42,772 bases of DNA, from contig JAHBWY010000012.1 of assembly GCA_019636735.1 (NCBI GenBank), positions 1 to 42,772 on the forward strand, given 5' to 3'. How positions within the stretch are numbered: the first letter of the stretch is position 1; every line of letters starts with the position of its first letter. Under the pieces are notes generated by a model. It saw nothing but the letters and a program-made list of their open reading frames with translations. It searched no databases and was not told the DNA's origin. A program made the position numbers and the translations under genes. This document shows positions 25,154 through 36,688 of the stretch, in pieces. Source of the stretch: Phycisphaeraceae bacterium. GTDB lineage: Bacteria > Planctomycetota > Phycisphaerae > Phycisphaerales > SM1A02.

Positions 25154-25765
25154 AGCATCGCCGACCAGATTGCCCGCCGCGCCGCCGAGTTGCTCCTGGG
25201 CGGTGAGACCTCGGACATGCAGAAGGCCATTGCGCTCGCGGGGGAGGAACTCGGCTTCGCTCGTTCCACATGGCCCGGGCCTGTGCTCGTGCGTCGCCAT
25301 GCCCGCGCCATGGCTGAGCGGGATCTCGGCGTCGAGGGCCATCGGGCGCTCATGCACCGTCGCCTGCGCATTGCCGAGGAGATCATGACGCTGCTTGAGA
25401 CGCAGCTTCGGCCGAAGGAACTCTGGCTCGTCGGCCGCGCGGCGAAGGGTCAGCTTGACGCCGACCCCGTCATCCGCGTGCGCTTCCACGGTGATGATCC
25501 GATCGGCACCATCGCCGCGGTGCTGGTCGAGGCAGGCTACGAGGAGCCGTCGTTTGAGACCCTTTCGACGCGCGTAGGTCGACTCTCGTCGCTGCGCTTC
25601 AATGAAGGCGAAGTGGAGTGTGTCGTGGTGCGCTGCCCGCCGTCGCAGGTGAGCGACAGCACCATCGATCTCGTGACCGGTGGAGCGGTCGTGCGGCAAT
25701 CACTCGAATCGCTTCGACGCGAGCTGGCCTCGGGCGACGATCAGCCGATGCCGCCCTTGAGCTGA
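25151..25765 (+). CDS. Conserved hypothetical protein
   Basis: 204-aa soluble protein with no family that I recognise. It is predicted to be alpha-helical in the first half (IADQIARRAAELL, then MQKAIALAGEELGFARSTWPG and RRLRIAEEIMTLLE) and alpha/beta in the second (KELWLVGRAAKGQLDADPVIRV, VECVVVRCPP). There is no signal peptide or membrane segment. The ATG at 25151 is the end of a 20-bp tandem repeat, and a TTG one codon upstream is less likely. Its last 25 bases overlap the convergent S1-domain gene. Consistent codon use supports a real gene. Confidence 0.65.
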   Translation: MSIADQIARRAAELLLGGETSDMQKAIALAGEELGFARSTWPGPVLVRRHARAMAERDLGVEGHRALMHRRLRIAEEIMTLLETQLRPKELWLVGRAAKGQLDADPVIRVRFHGDDPIGTIAAVLVEAGYEEPSFETLSTRVGRLSSLRFNEGEVECVVVRCPPSQVSDSTIDLVTGGAVVRQSLESLRRELASGDDQPMPPLS

Positions 25766-27159
25766 CTGCTCGACGAGAACCGGGCCTTCAGCTTGCGCAT
25801 CGCAGGGTCTTCATCGCGCAAGTAGCCGTCGGGTCGAGCGGGAGTGTCGGCATCGCTTCCGGGGCGAGCCGGTCGCTCCACCAGCGCCTTGATCGAGAGG
25901 CTGACACGCTTGCGGTCGGCATCGACCGAGAGCACCTTCGCCGTCACGATCTGGTCCCTCTTGAGCACCCGATCGACCGAGGGAATGCGGTCGTGGCTGA
26001 CTTCGCTGATGTGGACCAGTCCTTCAAGACCGGTTGCAATCTCGACGAATGCCCCGAACTCCGTGAGTCGCGTGACCCGGCCGGTCACCGTCGCGCCGAT
26101 GACGATCTCCGACATCTTCTGGAGCACGGGATCGGCCATGATCTGCTTGCGGCCCAGGGCAATCTTCGGCGGCTGCTGCGAGCGATCGATGCGAAGGATC
26201 TTGACCTCAAGTTCATCGCCGACCTTGACCACCTCGGAGGGGTGCTTCAAGCGCTCGTGCGCAAGGTCGGCAATGTGAATCAGCCCGTCGATACCGCCAA
26301 TGTCGGCGAAGGCGCCATAGGGCTGCACGCTGGTCACGGTCGCGCGAATCTGCTGTCCCTCTTCCAGCGTGTCGAGGATCTCATCGCGCTTTCGAGCCCG
26401 CTCCTGGGCGAGCGCCGCCTTGCGGCTGAGCACAAGGCGACCCTTCTCCTTCCGGAGTTCGAGGATCTGGCAGGGGAACTTCTGCCCGAGAAACACCGAG
26501 ATATCGGGGACATGGCGCAGGTCGACCTGACCCGCGGGCATGAACGCCTTGTGATGGGCGACTTCCATTTCGAGCCCGCCCTTGTTCATGCCGATGCAGC
26601 GGGCCTCCACCACCTGGCCGACTTCGAGGTGCTCCCAGTCAGCCTTCTGCGTTGCCCCCGGCAGGGAAAGCACATGAAGTCCTTCAAAAGCATCCATGCG
26701 CTCGAGAATGAACTCGCGCTCGCTGCCGACTTCGGGCGTCTCCTCGCCGAACTGAACGAGCGGGCAGACGCCCTGCATGAGGTTGCCGAACTCGACAAAG
26801 ACATCGCCGTCGTGGATCCGCATGATGCGTCCCACGCGGATCTGGCGCTCCGGCTTGGGTGCTCGATCCCGCTGCGAGCCGCGGGGCTTTCGCCGCTGCT
26901 GCTTCGAGCGATCGGGCGCACGGCCCTTGTGGCGAGCCGAAGGCGCCGGAGCGCGCTCGCTCCGCTCGGGAGTGCTCGAGTCGTCCGCGCCCTTACCGCC
27001 ATCATCGCTGCCCGAGAGTTCGATCAGGTCGTCCATTGACATATCGCCCAAAGCCTCGCTGATCTCGCGCTCGAGGGCGTCGTCAAGAGACGGGGCGGGC
27101 CGAGCCGGAGGCGTCGGCGGCGTGGTCGGCGATCGATCGGGGGGCTGGGTGGGGTCCAT
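25741..27159 (-). CDS. RNA-binding protein with four S1 domains
   Basis: 472-aa cytoplasmic protein related to ribosomal protein S1. An acidic and Pro/Arg-rich N-terminal region (1-100) is followed by four S1 OB-folds at about 105-167, 179-247, 267-339 and 353-425. The third and fourth are canonical (VTSVQPYGAFADIGGIDGLIHI; VTRLTEFGAFVEIATGLEGLVHIS), and the first two are more diverged. Bacterial S1 usually has four to six domains, so this may be the housekeeping S1 or a paralogue that helps mRNA binding. The start at 27159 is chosen for GGAG 8 bases upstream; an upstream ATG at 27192 lacks one. It is divergent from the pilus operon. Confidence 0.85.
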   Translation of the reverse strand: MDPTQPPDRSPTTPPTPPARPAPSLDDALEREISEALGDMSMDDLIELSGSDDGGKGADDSSTPERSERAPAPSARHKGRAPDRSKQQRRKPRGSQRDRAPKPERQIRVGRIMRIHDGDVFVEFGNLMQGVCPLVQFGEETPEVGSEREFILERMDAFEGLHVLSLPGATQKADWEHLEVGQVVEARCIGMNKGGLEMEVAHHKAFMPAGQVDLRHVPDISVFLGQKFPCQILELRKEKGRLVLSRKAALAQERARKRDEILDTLEEGQQIRATVTSVQPYGAFADIGGIDGLIHIADLAHERLKHPSEVVKVGDELEVKILRIDRSQQPPKIALGRKQIMADPVLQKMSEIVIGATVTGRVTRLTEFGAFVEIATGLEGLVHISEVSHDRIPSVDRVLKRDQIVTAKVLSVDADRKRVSLSIKALVERPARPGSDADTPARPDGYLRDEDPAMRKLKARFSSSSQLKGGIG

Positions 27160-27309
27160 GGGATGCTCCGGCGTCTCGGGAGGGAACCGCATCGGCTGCC
27201 GGCGGGCGGTCCTTCAGGGTATCCGAGAGTGGGGGGACGGTTCCAAGCCCCGAGCCGGGGCGATCGGGCAACCAAAGCCGGCTCGAGTTCGTATTCGAGA
27301 GCGTCCAGT

Positions 27310-27315
27310 TATGAT
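27310..27315 (+). promoter_or_regulatory. Possible -10 box of the pilus-type operon
   Basis: TATGAT lies 90 bases upstream of the PilM start, with a poor -35 (GTTCGT at 27287) 17 bases before it. Only the -10 element is convincing. Confidence 0.35.
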
Positions 27316-27404
27316 CAATGGTTCTCTCTGGTCGCCCCCGGGGTGGCCAGTCACCAGTCCCCGCCACGGCGGGTTCGCGCTCGCATCGGAGGCCAGGAAC
27401 AACC

Positions 27405-29510
27405 ATGCCAAGCAGCAAGGCCGCGTGGGGTATCGAAGTGGGAGCAGGGGCCGTCAAGGCCATCCGGCTCGAGCGAAGCGGCAGCGAGGTCCAAGTCACG
27501 GACTTCGCCTATATCGAACACAAGAAGGTCCTGACAACGCCCGACCTCGATCACAACGAGGTGATCCGGCTCAGCCTCGGGCAGCTCGTCAGTCAGAAGA
27601 ACTTCGAGAACGAGCGAGTCGTGATGAGCGTGCCCGGGCACTCGGCGCTCGCGCGCTTTGCCAAGTTGCCGCCGGTCGAGCCGAAGAAAATCCCCGACAT
27701 CGTCAAGTTCGAGGCGGTGCAGCAGATCCCGTTTCCCATCGATCAGGTCGAGTGGGACTACCAGACCTTCTCCGCACCCGACAGCCCCGAGGTCGAAGTC
27801 GGCATCTTCGCGATCACCAAGGAGAAGATCGCCGATCGCCTGGCGCTCTACGGCGAGCTTGGTCTGACGCCGGAGATCGTCACGCTCAGCCCGCTCGCGG
27901 TCTACAACGCGGCGGTTCACGACCTCGAGACGAAGCCCGGCACCCCGCTCGTCATTCTCGACATCGGGACATCGGCGAGCGACCTCATTGTCGCTCTCGA
28001 TGGTCACTGCTGGATTCGCACCTTCCCGCTCGGTGGCCATCACTTCACCGAGGCGCTGGAGCAGTCCTTCAGCCTCAGCTACAGCAAGGCGGAGCGCCTC
28101 AAGCATGAGTCGGCAACCAGCCAATACGCCAAGCAGATGATGCAGGCGATGCGGCCGGTCATCGGCGACCTGCTTCAGGAAGTGCAGCGAAGCCTCGGCC
28201 ACTTCCAGACGCTCCACCGGGAAGCGCAGGTCAGTTCGATCATCGGTGTCGGAAGCACCTTCAAGATCCCCGGCCTGCGGAAGTTCCTCGGCCAGCAGCT
28301 TCAACTCGAAGTCAATCGCCTTGATGAGTTCAAGAAGATTCGCGTCGAGGGACGCGAGGCTGCGGACTTCGCGGCACATTGCGTGAATTTCGCCACCGCC
28401 TATGGCCTCGCCCTTCAGGGGGTCGGACAGTCGGCGATTGCCGTCAATCTCTCGCCCGTCCGCAACATCCGCGAGAAGGTCTGGGCCTCGAAGACGAAAT
28501 GGTTCGGTGCCGCGGCGGCGATCGCGATCGTGGCGGGCGCCGCGATGACGGTGCGGCCGCTCATCGAGCGCGTCCAGATTCCCGGCGATATGCCGCAGGT
28601 GACGCGCGTCAAGAACAGCGGTAAGGGCTTTGTTGATGAGTATCGCCGCGTGGAGTCATCGAGTGACATCGGCTTCGTTGCCGAGAACATGCGGCGCCTG
28701 CTGGAAGATCGTGAAGTCTGGCCCTTCCTCGTCAGGGACTCCTTCGAGGCGCTGCGATCGAGCAAGCCCTCGCGCGTCGAGCTCGAGGCGACCAACATCG
28801 CCGATGTCCTTCGACTCTCCGCCGGCCAGCGCAATCTCATCATGCTGGAACGGCTCTCCGGCACCTACGACTTCGTGAATGGCCGCCGGGTCATCGATGT
28901 TCGAATGCAGGTCACCTTCCCCGAGCGGGATCAGCCTCGCGGGTTCCTCAACTCCACCGTGGGCGACTGGCTTCGGGCGAACGCCGACCGGCCCGATGTG
29001 CCCTACATCATCCTGTCCGACACCACCTCGCCCAGCATCGAGGTCACCGGTCCTCTTGGCGGACCAGAGAGCGAGCGCGCTCCGGGGCAGCGAGGGTCCG
29101 ATGACTCGCTCGATCTTCCCTCGATGCCGGGCCGCGAGGGCGACGCGGGCGCGACCACGCCCTCCGCTCCCCCATCGCAGGGACATCCGGGGCGCCAAAG
29201 ACCCGGCGCAGGCGGCGGCGTGTCACGCGGTGGCGACGGCGGCGGGGGGGGTGTCGGCTTCGGAATCGGTGAATTGAAGCCGCCGCCTGGCACCGATCGC
29301 GAGCCTGTCGAAGAGGAGCGACGGCAGGGGCCCACCGGGCCCTCGCCCGAGGAGGTCGCCGAGGCGAAGGAACTGGATCAACTCGCGCCGATTCCGGGGC
29401 TGCCGGGCATCTACTCCAATGTGCGCTTCCATCGTGCCGTGATCACCTTCCGGGTCCAGCTTCGTGGTGATGCTGGTCCTGCGCCTGCCACCGAGGAGGG
29501 CGTGCAGTGA
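27405..29510 (+). CDS. PilM-PilN fusion, type IV pilus-type assembly protein
   Basis: 701-aa protein joining two parts of the pilus inner-membrane platform. Residues 1-345 form the actin-like PilM: phosphate loop WGIEVGAGAVKAIRLE (8-23), second phosphate loop VILDIGTSASDLIVA (183-197) and adenosine-motif region IIGVGSTFKIPGLRKFL (279-295). At 346-351, AVNLSP resembles the conserved INLLP start of PilN that normally docks in PilM. It leads to a cytoplasmic stretch and one transmembrane helix (about 367-384), as in PilN. The periplasmic part (about 390-550) is followed by a Gly/Pro-rich linker (550-640) and a final beta region (660-701). The start has AGGA 8 bases upstream. The stop overlaps the next gene by GTGA. 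Confidence 0.85.
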   Translation: MPSSKAAWGIEVGAGAVKAIRLERSGSEVQVTDFAYIEHKKVLTTPDLDHNEVIRLSLGQLVSQKNFENERVVMSVPGHSALARFAKLPPVEPKKIPDIVKFEAVQQIPFPIDQVEWDYQTFSAPDSPEVEVGIFAITKEKIADRLALYGELGLTPEIVTLSPLAVYNAAVHDLETKPGTPLVILDIGTSASDLIVALDGHCWIRTFPLGGHHFTEALEQSFSLSYSKAERLKHESATSQYAKQMMQAMRPVIGDLLQEVQRSLGHFQTLHREAQVSSIIGVGSTFKIPGLRKFLGQQLQLEVNRLDEFKKIRVEGREAADFAAHCVNFATAYGLALQGVGQSAIAVNLSPVRNIREKVWASKTKWFGAAAAIAIVAGAAMTVRPLIERVQIPGDMPQVTRVKNSGKGFVDEYRRVESSSDIGFVAENMRRLLEDREVWPFLVRDSFEALRSSKPSRVELEATNIADVLRLSAGQRNLIMLERLSGTYDFVNGRRVIDVRMQVTFPERDQPRGFLNSTVGDWLRANADRPDVPYIILSDTTSPSIEVTGPLGGPESERAPGQRGSDDSLDLPSMPGREGDAGATTPSAPPSQGHPGRQRPGAGGGVSRGGDGGGGGVGFGIGELKPPPGTDREPVEEERRQGPTGPSPEEVAEAKELDQLAPIPGLPGIYSNVRFHRAVITFRVQLRGDAGPAPATEEGVQ

Positions 29511-30823
29511 ATTTCAAGCTGGTGCTCGACTGGGTTCGCCGCCATGTCTTCATCGTTGTCTTCGGCGTGATCATCATCGCGGCGCCGGTCACCGGCTGGT
29601 TGATCGGCGGTCGTCTGAAGGGTGGGGTCGTGAACGACCTCAACTCCAAGAAGAGCGACATGGACGCCTTGAGTTCGCTCGAAGCGTCCAAGGTGACACT
29701 GAACATTCCGGGCCGTGAACCGGTGACCGTTCAGACCACCGTGAATCGACAGGTGATCGACTCATACAGCGGCATCGTGGAGGCCCTGCGGGCCGATGCA
29801 GACACGGTGCGGACCGCGGCCCTTCGTCACAACTCGAAGAATCGCGATGTCCTGCTCACCGAGATCTTCCCGGCTCCGCCCGACGCCCGCCGCGCCGATG
29901 CGCATGAGCGCTTCTACCCGGCGCTCGTCGCCGCGTATCAGGCGCTCCTTGAGGAGATCCGCGCCGGTCAGCCGCCTCCCACCGCCGAGGTTCGTGAGCA
30001 GCTTCAGCGTCGTTCGTCGGCGTTCATCGCGTCGGTGGGCGGTGGAAAGCGGACTCGCGAGGAGCTGAACCCCGACGATCGCAAGCGCCTCGATGACGAC
30101 CTGCTCGGGGCGCGCAAGAGCATCTACGCCGAGGTCGCGCGCGGCATCGGCCTCTATGCCACGCTCGAGTCGATCGGCATGCCCCGACTCCCCTCCAACA
30201 TTCCCTCGACCGGCATGCCTCTCGATCGAATGTTCGAGTGGAACTGGAATCTCTGGGTCACCCAGGATGTGGTCCGGGGTCTTGCCGCTGCCAACGCAGG
30301 CTTCGACGATGTAACGACGGCGCCGGTCAAGCGCATCGTGCAGTTGCGAGTGGAACCGCTGCCTCGTGGTGAAGGCAGGCCCATGGCGCCGGCGGGCACT
30401 GATGATGACGGCGGCGGTGGCGGTGGCGGCGGTGGTGGCTCGCCGGTTGATCCCAGGTCGGAGGTCCAGCGGGACTTCTCGATGTCGTTCACCGGACGCC
30501 TGTCGAACAGCCTTTACGATGTTCGTCGAGTGACCTTGCGCGTCATCATCGAGACGGCGCAGTTGCCTCGAGTGGTCGATGCCCTCGCCCGACAGAACTT
30601 CATCACCGTCACCAATGTCGACCTGGTGCCCGTTGATCCCTTCGCCGCGGCGCGCGAGGGCTTCCTCTATGGAGCCGAGCCTCTCTCCGAGGCGACGCTG
30701 ACCCTCGAAACGATTCAGCTCCGCGAATGGACCACCCTCCGAATGCCCGCCGAAATGAAGGCCCGCATCGGCACCTCCGGCCTTGGTGGCTCGAGCGGCG
30801 GGGATGAGCACGGCGGCCTGTGA
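29507..30823 (+). CDS. PilO-like pilus assembly membrane protein
   Basis: 438-aa bitopic protein. A short cytoplasmic tail precedes one transmembrane helix (about 14-33, VFIVVFGVIIIAAPVTGWLI), then a helical periplasmic region (about 40-215). A poly-Gly linker lies at about 302-312, and an alpha/beta domain at about 320-425 (MSFTGRLSNSLYDVRRVTLRVI; FITVTNVDLVPVDPF) resembles the ferredoxin-like fold of PilO/GspM. No sequence motif is diagnostic, so the call rests on topology, the C-terminal domain and the position after a PilM-PilN fusion. The GTG start overlaps the upstream stop and is preceded by GAGGAGGG. Confidence 0.65.
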   Translation: MNFKLVLDWVRRHVFIVVFGVIIIAAPVTGWLIGGRLKGGVVNDLNSKKSDMDALSSLEASKVTLNIPGREPVTVQTTVNRQVIDSYSGIVEALRADADTVRTAALRHNSKNRDVLLTEIFPAPPDARRADAHERFYPALVAAYQALLEEIRAGQPPPTAEVREQLQRRSSAFIASVGGGKRTREELNPDDRKRLDDDLLGARKSIYAEVARGIGLYATLESIGMPRLPSNIPSTGMPLDRMFEWNWNLWVTQDVVRGLAAANAGFDDVTTAPVKRIVQLRVEPLPRGEGRPMAPAGTDDDGGGGGGGGGGSPVDPRSEVQRDFSMSFTGRLSNSLYDVRRVTLRVIIETAQLPRVVDALARQNFITVTNVDLVPVDPFAAAREGFLYGAEPLSEATLTLETIQLREWTTLRMPAEMKARIGTSGLGGSSGGDEHGGL

Positions 30824-30848
30824 ACCCGATCAGTCAGGAGTTTTCGTC

Positions 30849-32780
30849 ATGAAGGGCATTTCCTTCTTCGAACTGCATGTTGAGAAGATCGTGGTCGGCG
30901 CCGCAGCGGCGCTGCTCCTTGGCGCCGTGGCGATGGAAGTGATGAGCGGCAGGTCGGTCAAGGCGGGGAATGCCACCCTGACGCCCGGCAATGTCGGCGA
31001 GTCGCTTGATCAGCGTGCGCGCGCCATCGAGAGTCGGCTCAACGAGGGTCGACTTCCGGCTGAGCTCAGCGTTGACCAGATTCCCCGGGTTGCCACACAA
31101 TTCACCGCCGCGCTGGAGGGTGGCGTCTCTCCCGTGGCGACGCTTCCGCGCATCGAGCCGACGCTTGCGGGAGACCTGCTCCAAAGCGGATCGATCTCTG
31201 ACACTTGGTATCGCATGCCCGTGGTGCCCCAACTCGCGATGGTGCCGGATGTCGGCCAGACTTCCGATGCGATCGTGAGCGAGACCTTCGAGGCCCCCGA
31301 GAACAAGGGGCTCGCAGCGCTCTTCCCGGGTCGTGTAGATGGCGTTACCGTCGATGTGACTTTCACGACGCCAGCCGCGTGGCTCGATGTTCGAGCGGCG
31401 CGAGAGGAGCTTCGTCGCGGTGACACCGCCGCCCGTCCGCCACTCTCACCGGCGCCATCGGCGTGGTACCAGGAGGGGCTCTTCGTCATCGATGTCGTTT
31501 TCGAGCGAGAAGAGCTTCTGCCGGACGGCACCTGGGGTCGGCGGCGCGAGGTGTCGCCTCTGCCGGATCGCCTCTCGTTCCGAAGTCGGATTCCTCGGGC
31601 GGATATTGAGGTCCGCAACGAAGTCCTCGGTCTGTTGGCGCGACCCGTCAATCAGTTCGAGATTCTCCAGCCAGCGTTCTACCCGACGAAGAACGACAGT
31701 TGGATCTCACCGATTCATGCCGCTACGGCCACAGCCGGTGGCGCCCCCGAGCCTGATTCGCGCGAGATCATTCGACTTCGACAGCGCATCTCGAACATCG
31801 AACGGGATATTCGCCGCAAGGAAGATGCGTTGAAGGAGATGGGCGGTCCGCTTGATGATGATCCCTCGCGTCCTCGTGGCGGCGGCGGTTCGGGCGGCCG
31901 GGAAGGTGGCGGCGGAGGCGGAGGCTTCAGCGGCGGCGGAACTGGCGGCATTGGCGGTGGTGGCGGCGGAACCGCCGGTCACGGCAGCGGGGGTGGCGCT
32001 TCCGGCGATGCGATGAAGGATGCGCAACGGCGTCGTTTGACCCGAGAGTTGCGGGAGCACCGCGAAGACCTGGCGCGGCGGCGCGACGAGCTTGCAGCCC
32101 GATCTCCTGCGGCTGCGGCGGCTGACGAGGACCAGGCGGAGCGACGCTCGGCGGACCTCGGCACGCTTGAGAGAGTCATGGTCTGGGCCCACGACCTCGA
32201 GGTGAAGCCGCAGGTCTCCTACCGCTATCGAGCAGTCGCCAAGATGTTCAACCCGTTCTTTGCCCGGACGCGTCAGCTCGTGTCCGAGCAGTCGAACTTC
32301 GCGCAGTCGCTTGTGATCGTGAGCGCACCGAGTGCATGGTCGAACCCCGTGCAGGTCACGCCCTCATCGACATTCTTTGTGACCGGCGCCACCGCGGAAG
32401 GTGGCGCGATGGGGCTCGGCGCCGCGGACATCGAGGTCTATCGACTGGTCGAAGGCATCCGTCGCCGGCAGACATTCTCGGTGCAGCCCGGCGAGCGGAT
32501 CGGCCGAGTGGTCGAGCCTCGCCGAGGTGAGGCCGGAGATCCGATCGACTTCACCACGGATTGGTTTGTTGTCGCCATTGTCGAGGACACATCAATCGAT
32601 CGAGGCGATCAGGATCGCAACCGTGGGTTCATTGTGGTGGTGCGAGAAGCAACCGGAGCCGATGGCTTCGAGCTGCGATCACCGTCCGCGGACACGGAGA
32701 GCATCGATCGCCGCCGATTGATGGACGAAGCCAATCAGGCCACGGCGGCGGCGCCACCCGCGGATCGACCAGGCTCGTGA
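30849..32780 (+). CDS. Large bitopic protein of the pilus-type operon
   Basis: 643-aa protein without a family name that I can assign. One transmembrane helix near the N-terminus (about 13-29, KIVVGAAAALLLGAVAM) is followed by a periplasmic beta-rich region (about 100-290). A coiled-coil (about 306-332, IIRLRQRISNIERDIRRKED) and a 45-residue Gly-rich linker (about 342-388) come next, then a second Arg-rich coiled-coil (389-418). The C-terminal beta domain (about 430-600) starts MVWAHDLEVKPQVSYRYR. It starts 25 bases after the PilO-like gene with GGAG 8 bases before the ATG, so it is the third gene of the operon. It may take the role of PilP or a secretin-linking protein; this is inference. 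The stop lies in a 70-bp repeat. Confidence 0.65.
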   Translation: MKGISFFELHVEKIVVGAAAALLLGAVAMEVMSGRSVKAGNATLTPGNVGESLDQRARAIESRLNEGRLPAELSVDQIPRVATQFTAALEGGVSPVATLPRIEPTLAGDLLQSGSISDTWYRMPVVPQLAMVPDVGQTSDAIVSETFEAPENKGLAALFPGRVDGVTVDVTFTTPAAWLDVRAAREELRRGDTAARPPLSPAPSAWYQEGLFVIDVVFEREELLPDGTWGRRREVSPLPDRLSFRSRIPRADIEVRNEVLGLLARPVNQFEILQPAFYPTKNDSWISPIHAATATAGGAPEPDSREIIRLRQRISNIERDIRRKEDALKEMGGPLDDDPSRPRGGGGSGGREGGGGGGGFSGGGTGGIGGGGGGTAGHGSGGGASGDAMKDAQRRRLTRELREHREDLARRRDELAARSPAAAAADEDQAERRSADLGTLERVMVWAHDLEVKPQVSYRYRAVAKMFNPFFARTRQLVSEQSNFAQSLVIVSAPSAWSNPVQVTPSSTFFVTGATAEGGAMGLGAADIEVYRLVEGIRRRQTFSVQPGERIGRVVEPRRGEAGDPIDFTTDWFVVAIVEDTSIDRGDQDRNRGFIVVVREATGADGFELRSPSADTESIDRRRLMDEANQATAAAPPADRPGS

Positions 32781-32920
32781 GCTTGTGCATCGGCCGAGCA
32801 GCCGCCACAGATCTCACGCTGAACGCCCCGAGGATTGAGGGGCCTCGTGACTCTGTGCATCGGGTGAGCAGCCGCCACAGGTCTCGCACCGCCCGCCCTG
32901 CGAATCGACCGGGTTCGTGA
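32761..32920 (+). repeat. 70-bp tandem repeat carrying the stop codon, 2.3 copies
   Basis: Units start at 32761, 32831 and 32901. The motif GAYYGA-rich segment followed by TCGTGA recurs exactly 70 bases apart, at 32775, 32845 and 32915. In the first unit this TGA (32778-32780) is the stop of the pilus-operon gene. Units 1 and 2 also share TGTGCATCGG and GAGCAGCCGCCACAG. The third unit keeps only the part up to TCGTGACC. The period is not a multiple of three, so later TGAs are in other frames. Confidence 0.85.
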
Positions 32921-33231
32921 CCATGACCGCCGCGGAACGGCCCCGCTCGCTCGGAGCCACTCCTGGTCGGCCGGCACCTCGGTGGCTGGACTCAGACGCC
33001 CAAAGTCCTGAGGTTCCTAGGCTTCTGACCGCTACCGCTCCGACGGGGCACGGATTGGTCTGACGATCTCGGCCCCGGCGCCAGCTTGAGGCCGCATCCG
33101 GCTCGGCCCGATTGAGGCCTGGCATGGGGTCGTCCAAAGCGTGAACGGGTCGGAATCTCGGCCGAGAGTGGGCTTTCCCCGCGCTCATCACAGGTCCTCC
33201 GCGGCCCCTCCACGAGAAGCATGGAGATGGG
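32921..33231. other. No gene recognised, upstream of the rRNA promoter
   Basis: A non-coding stretch between the pilus operon repeat and the 23S promoter. It includes open frames on the minus strand rich in Arg/Ser/Gly with no domain. No 16S rRNA or tRNA sequence is present. I see no clear terminator for the pilus operon; the region is GC-rich and may hold one without a strong U-tract. Confidence 0.5.
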
Positions 33232-33259
33232 TTGACAGCATGGAAAATCTCGCTACACT
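33232..33259 (+). promoter_or_regulatory. Promoter of the 23S-5S rRNA operon
   Basis: A perfect -35 box TTGACA (33232-33237) and TACACT (33254-33259) are spaced by 16 bases. This is the strongest sigma70-type promoter seen in the window, and it sits about 410 bases upstream of the mature 23S. It is consistent with independent expression of 23S and 5S. Confidence 0.75.
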
Positions 33260-33365
33260 CTCCGGTCCGCCTCAGGGAGCACCTGAGTCGGCAGAAGGCC
33301 AGTGACACTCGTCACGAACCCTCTGAACCACATGTGAACCGCATTCGTTTCGCGGCCCTCACACA

Positions 33366-33379
33366 GTTCTTTGACAAGT
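33366..33379 (+). promoter_or_regulatory. boxA-like antitermination site in the rRNA leader
   Basis: GTTCTTTGACAAGT resembles rRNA boxA elements (GTTCTTTGAAAACT type), which load NusB/NusE to prevent premature termination. It lies about 110 bases after the predicted transcription start. The role is inferred from similarity and position. Confidence 0.55.
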
Positions 33380-33649
33380 CATGCAGCAGACACGGCGCCG
33401 TCCGGCGTACCGGCACCCAGGCTCAACACCTGGCCGACCGGGCCTCGAACGGCGCACACCGAGAGCGATTTGTTTGTTAGACGAGCAGCTTGAGCGCTCC
33501 GGCTCCCGAGTCACTTGACCAACCGGTCCGGTGAATCGTGAAGTCCGGAGCACACCGGCCGCCCCGCGGCGGTCGGCAGCATGATCGAAGAGACCTTCTT
33601 CAAGGTCGACTCTCCTCACCCGCGTTCACGCGGTTGAAGATGGTTGAAC

Positions 33650-33669
33650 CGACGGGGCTTGGTCGACGC

Positions 33670-33677
<8 letters not shown>
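33650..33677 (+). ncRNA. 5' strand of the 23S processing stem
   Basis: Bases 33650-33677 can pair without bulges with 36438-36465, giving a 28-bp helix with some G-U pairs that encloses the whole 23S gene. The central part GGTCGACGCGGTCAAGC pairs with GCTTGGCCGCGTCGACC. Such stems are normally cut by RNase III. The inner 8 bp are the mature 5'/3' terminal helix. Confidence 0.75.
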
Positions 33678-36445
<2,768 letters not shown>

Positions 36446-36688
36446 GCGTCGACCGGGTTCCGTCGAATCTCCGCTCCTCATCAAGAGGGGAGCGGGTTCG
36501 GATGGCCCGGACGACCAGGTGTCGCGCACCAGCGCGACGCATGCTGGTCAAGCTGCTCGCAGAATGAACGCTCTCATCAATTTGGCCGTCGTGGCCTTCT
36601 CCGGATTCACCTCCGGTCAGGTCACCCGACCTCGTGTCTGTTGCATGGTCATCCACGGTCGCCGGCGCGAAGGCGTCGGCGACCGATT
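36446..36688 (+). other. 23S-5S internal spacer
   Basis: A 243-base spacer. It includes the 3' strand of the 23S processing stem (to 36465) and a hairpin CCGCTCCTC/GAGGGGAGCGG (about 36470-36496). It contains no tRNA. Near its end, GTCGGCGACC at 36675-36684 duplicates the first ten bases of the 5S gene at 36689-36698. Confidence 0.7.

Noticed and set aside
29200..29260. Gly-rich runs in the pilus-operon genes as possible frameshifts or assembly errors
   Set aside because: The reading frame and codon use continue normally on both sides, and all three genes of the operon have similar linkers, so they look genuine.
32781..33231. Possible 16S rRNA or tRNA upstream of 23S
   Set aside because: I looked for conserved 16S 3'-end sequence and tRNA arms and found none.
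32814..33308. 164-aa minus-strand frame upstream of the 23S promoter
   Set aside because: It runs antisense through a tandem repeat and the rRNA promoter and has a low-complexity product, so it is not a gene.
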